The position numbers and the translations under genes are program-made. The notes under the pieces were generated by a model. That model saw only the letters and a program-made list of their open reading frames with translations. It was not told where the DNA came from and did not search any database. A stretch of DNA of 26,653 nt, from contig JABJCF010000035.1 in assembly GCA_018665625.1 (NCBI GenBank), positions 1-26,653 of the forward strand. The letters are read 5' to 3'. Positions within the stretch are counted from its first letter, which is position 1; every line of letters starts with the position of its first letter. This DNA is from Nitrospina sp. GTDB lineage: Bacteria > Nitrospinota > Nitrospinia > Nitrospinales > VA-1. Below, piece after piece: positions 24,497-26,653 of the stretch.

Positions 24497-25963
24497 TTAA
24501 CCTGTCACAAGAGCTTTTTCTACGTCTTCTTGACTGATAACACTCGTTAAATCGACAACATCACCATTTTCGAATTCTACTCCGGTCCAATGGATACTTT
24601 TAATTTTTTCACCTTCTCTGCTAACGGCTTCACCACGAATTTTTGCTCGGGTTCCCTCCGGAGGGAAATCAATAGCTTGAGAAATTTCTTTTTCAGTTAC
24701 CAGAGAATAAACTTCATTTGCCTGTTCCAATCCGCGATACAAACCACGGTCAGGATCAAGGTTATGATATTCCAAGTCGAGACTTTGAAGCATAGGGTCA
24801 TCCCATCCCAAGTTTTCAGACTCCATGAACTCCGAGAAAAGCTTTTCCTTAATTGCCCAATCGATTCGGTCAGATAATTTTCCCGGGCTGTGCTTTAATT
24901 CATTAAGAGTTCTTTTCCATTCTTGAATGACCCAGTTCGACTCTTTGTCATTCCCTGGAAGATTTTTCTCAACAGCCTCCAAATAAGCTTCCTGAATTTC
25001 CTGAGCAGTGATCGAATCGCCAGATTTTTTTTTCAGAATTGCATTCCGATTTTTCTCATGTGAAACCTTTAGAGAATCCTCAACGGGATTTTCCAATTCA
25101 ATGTCTGGCAACTTTGCTCCGCTTGCAATCAAGTTGAGCACGAGCATGGTACTACCCACTTTCAAAGCCGTCGCATAAGCAGACATATTGGCGTCGCCCA
25201 TGATCAAATGCAGTCGTCGATAGCGATTACGGCTTGCATGAGGCTCATCACGAGTATTGATGATGGGCCGCTTGGTCATGGTTTCAATGCTCAAAACATT
25301 CTCAATAAAATCGGAACGTTGTGCAAGCTGCAAACCCTTGTAACTTTTCGCACCTGGGTTCTCCGACCCCACCTTCCCTGCTCCAGCATACAATTGCCTT
25401 GTAACCATAAAGGGCACCAGCCCTTTTACCAGAAGGTCGAAAGGAATATCCCTTGGAACAAGGTAATTATCATGCGTGCCATAACTGTGCCCGCTATAGT
25501 CTGTATTATTTTTGAAAACCTGAACCGCTTTTTCACCAAGCTCCTGATTTCGAATTTTAGCGCTTTCGGCAACAATCCTCTCTCCCGCCACGTCATGCGC
25601 CACCAGGGAAAAAAGAGAATTGCACTCCGGGGTGCTATATTCAGGATGAGTGTGGTCGTTGTAATAACGCGCACCATTTGCCAACACCCTGTCGCATTTC
25701 ATTTCCAAATAGGAATAGGGTCGTTTTCTGTCTTGGGCACAAAACGCGTCCTCCTCTTCATCTTGCGCCAACGAATGCACCTTGAAACCGCGCATATCCT
25801 GATGCGAATTTTCCTGCGAATAGGCCCACTTGCCAAAAACGCTTTTCTTAGCACAACTCTTTAAGAGCTTCATGGATTCTTCTACGGGATCTGAATCTTC
25901 CAAATCTTCACGGATGATGCCGTATTCAGTTTCCATACCAAGTAGCGGGACAAACTCACTCAT
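24497..25963 (-). CDS. dop: Deamidase / depupylase Dop
   Basis: Dop converts the C-terminal Gln of the modifier to Glu and can remove the tag from substrates. The 488 residues show LGMETEYGI with Glu11 and Glu13, the catalytic Asp103 in ARYYNDHTHPEYSTPEC, YGTHDNYLVPR, QLAQRSDFIE, INTRDEPHA and YRRLHLIMGDANMSAYAT. DHxHPEYS and RxxFRGE-like AKIRGEAVSR fit Dop rather than PafA. The need for Dop agrees with the Gln-ending UBact. The ATG overlaps the arc stop by 4 bases. Confidence 0.92.
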   Translation of the reverse strand: MSEFVPLLGMETEYGIIREDLEDSDPVEESMKLLKSCAKKSVFGKWAYSQENSHQDMRGFKVHSLAQDEEEDAFCAQDRKRPYSYLEMKCDRVLANGARYYNDHTHPEYSTPECNSLFSLVAHDVAGERIVAESAKIRNQELGEKAVQVFKNNTDYSGHSYGTHDNYLVPRDIPFDLLVKGLVPFMVTRQLYAGAGKVGSENPGAKSYKGLQLAQRSDFIENVLSIETMTKRPIINTRDEPHASRNRYRRLHLIMGDANMSAYATALKVGSTMLVLNLIASGAKLPDIELENPVEDSLKVSHEKNRNAILKKKSGDSITAQEIQEAYLEAVEKNLPGNDKESNWVIQEWKRTLNELKHSPGKLSDRIDWAIKEKLFSEFMESENLGWDDPMLQSLDLEYHNLDPDRGLYRGLEQANEVYSLVTEKEISQAIDFPPEGTRAKIRGEAVSREGEKIKSIHWTGVEFENGDVVDLTSVISQEDVEKALVTG

Positions 25964-26653
25964 ATAACAGACCGGCGAATCGTATTTTGTGCGGCGGAAT
26001 CAGATTCATTAGGCTTTCGAACCCGAACCACATTTTTTGATTCCATATCTAACAACTGAAGCCAGTCTTCTAAATTTGACTCCGCAGGCAAGAGGCTTCC
26101 TTCTTTAAATTCTGTCTCCAAGGATACTGTCAGATCGTCTACCGTTATGCATAATTTTCCACCTTCAATAGCTCTTTCGATGGCACATTCCTTGGCACGC
26201 TTCATTATTCCTTCAATCGCAGCCCCAGAAATAAAATCGCTCCAATACATTTTCCTATTACTTCCACTCCGCAATGTCAGGACTAAAACCTCATGTGCCG
26301 GGTTTTTAGTAAAAAGACTATCCAGAAAAGGTTCTGCCATCAGGTTAAAATCTTCATGCTCCCGCGGCAATCCATCTTTGAGATAAACGCGCAGAATTTG
26401 TTTACATTCTTCCCTATTGGGTCGACGCACTTTTATTTTCCTGTCAATTCTACCGGGCCTTACAATGGCGGGGTCAATCAAGTCAGGTCGATTGGTTGCG
26501 AGTATTACAACGGTGTCACGAAGAGATTGAATGCCATCCATTTCCGCACAAAACATAGGAACAACTGTGTTGCTGATGTTTGAGCCTCTCCAAGCCTGGC
26601 GAGTTCCCAAAATAGATTCTGCTTCGTCAATGAATATAAAAGGAATCTGCCCC
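25960..26653 (-). CDS. arc: ARC/Mpa proteasomal AAA ATPase, C-terminal part (5' end outside window)
   Basis: This ring-forming unfoldase feeds tagged substrates into the 20S core. The frame is open to the right edge, so a TTG at 26610 is not the true start. Visible are Walker B FIFIDEAES, then MFCAEMDGI, ATNRPDLIDPAIVRPGRID (sensor 1 and the second region of homology with Arg fingers), and the small helical domain. The coiled coil, OB domains and Walker A lie outside. The C terminus reads NTIRRSVI, with no penultimate Tyr. It overlaps dop by 4 bases. Confidence 0.9.
   Translation of the reverse strand, partial: GQIPFIFIDEAESILGTRQAWRGSNISNTVVPMFCAEMDGIQSLRDTVVILATNRPDLIDPAIVRPGRIDRKIKVRRPNREECKQILRVYLKDGLPREHEDFNLMAEPFLDSLFTKNPAHEVLVLTLRSGSNRKMYWSDFISGAAIEGIMKRAKECAIERAIEGGKLCITVDDLTVSLETEFKEGSLLPAESNLEDWLQLLDMESKNVVRVRKPNESDSAAQNTIRRSVI

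Noticed and set aside
26610..26653. TTG at 26610 as the start of the ATPase gene
   Set aside because: The frame stays open to the edge and encodes Walker B (FIFIDEAES), so the gene is cut by the window.

Overview
The window comes from a Gram-negative-type bacterium of moderate GC. It carries a complete Pup/UBact-type proteasome locus outside the Actinobacteria. Together with the gene set this fits Nitrospinota (Nitrospina relatives) or a similar UBact-bearing phylum. That placement is inference from gene content, because no rRNA marker is present. No tRNA, rRNA, IS element, prophage or CRISPR array was seen.

Layout. Bases 1-2255 hold the 3' part of glnD, a small secreted cytochrome c and, on the minus strand, an MTH1187/YqgV-type thiamine-binding protein. 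Bases 2409-7702 are a plus-strand run pheA-tyrA-cmk-rpsA (with a clear terminator after rpsA) followed by sppA. This is the familiar aromatic amino acid/cmk/rpsA neighbourhood, but aroA is missing between tyrA and cmk. An HU/IHF gene with a good sigma70 promoter, aroC and a nitrilase-family amidase follow. Bases 10516-14487 are accessory: a secreted collagen-like protein, an AT-rich gap of about 500 bases with promoter, dyad and hairpin, a DUF1566-type protein, a GC-rich 101-base tandem duplication, two tandem secreted paralogues of unknown function and a small Cys-less membrane-anchored protein. Bases 14570-18580 carry an RpoH-like sigma factor, fumC, a 26-residue membrane micro-ORF, an AsmA-like anchored protein and a convergent EF-hand protein, separated by a strong bidirectional terminator.

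From the right edge, a minus-strand operon reads arc/mpa (cut by the window edge) - dop - prcB copy 1 - [27-codon micro-ORF] - prcA - UBact (58 residues, easily missed) - prcB copy 2 - pafA - HIT - nadA. Most junctions overlap or are a few bases apart. Dop would deamidate the C-terminal Gln of UBact, PafA would ligate it to substrate lysines, ARC would unfold the tagged proteins, and the PrcA/PrcB barrel would degrade them. Both beta subunits keep Thr1, Asp17 and Lys33. Copy 1 has Ala at the Ser129 position and Glu at the 169 position, whereas copy 2 is canonical, so a mixed or specialised beta ring is possible.

Other points of note: the GlnD HD-domain metal motif is lost; a set of short hairpins begins at CTAGC stop codons of at least five genes; two micro-ORFs were found; and the last residues of ARC do not form a HbYX motif.
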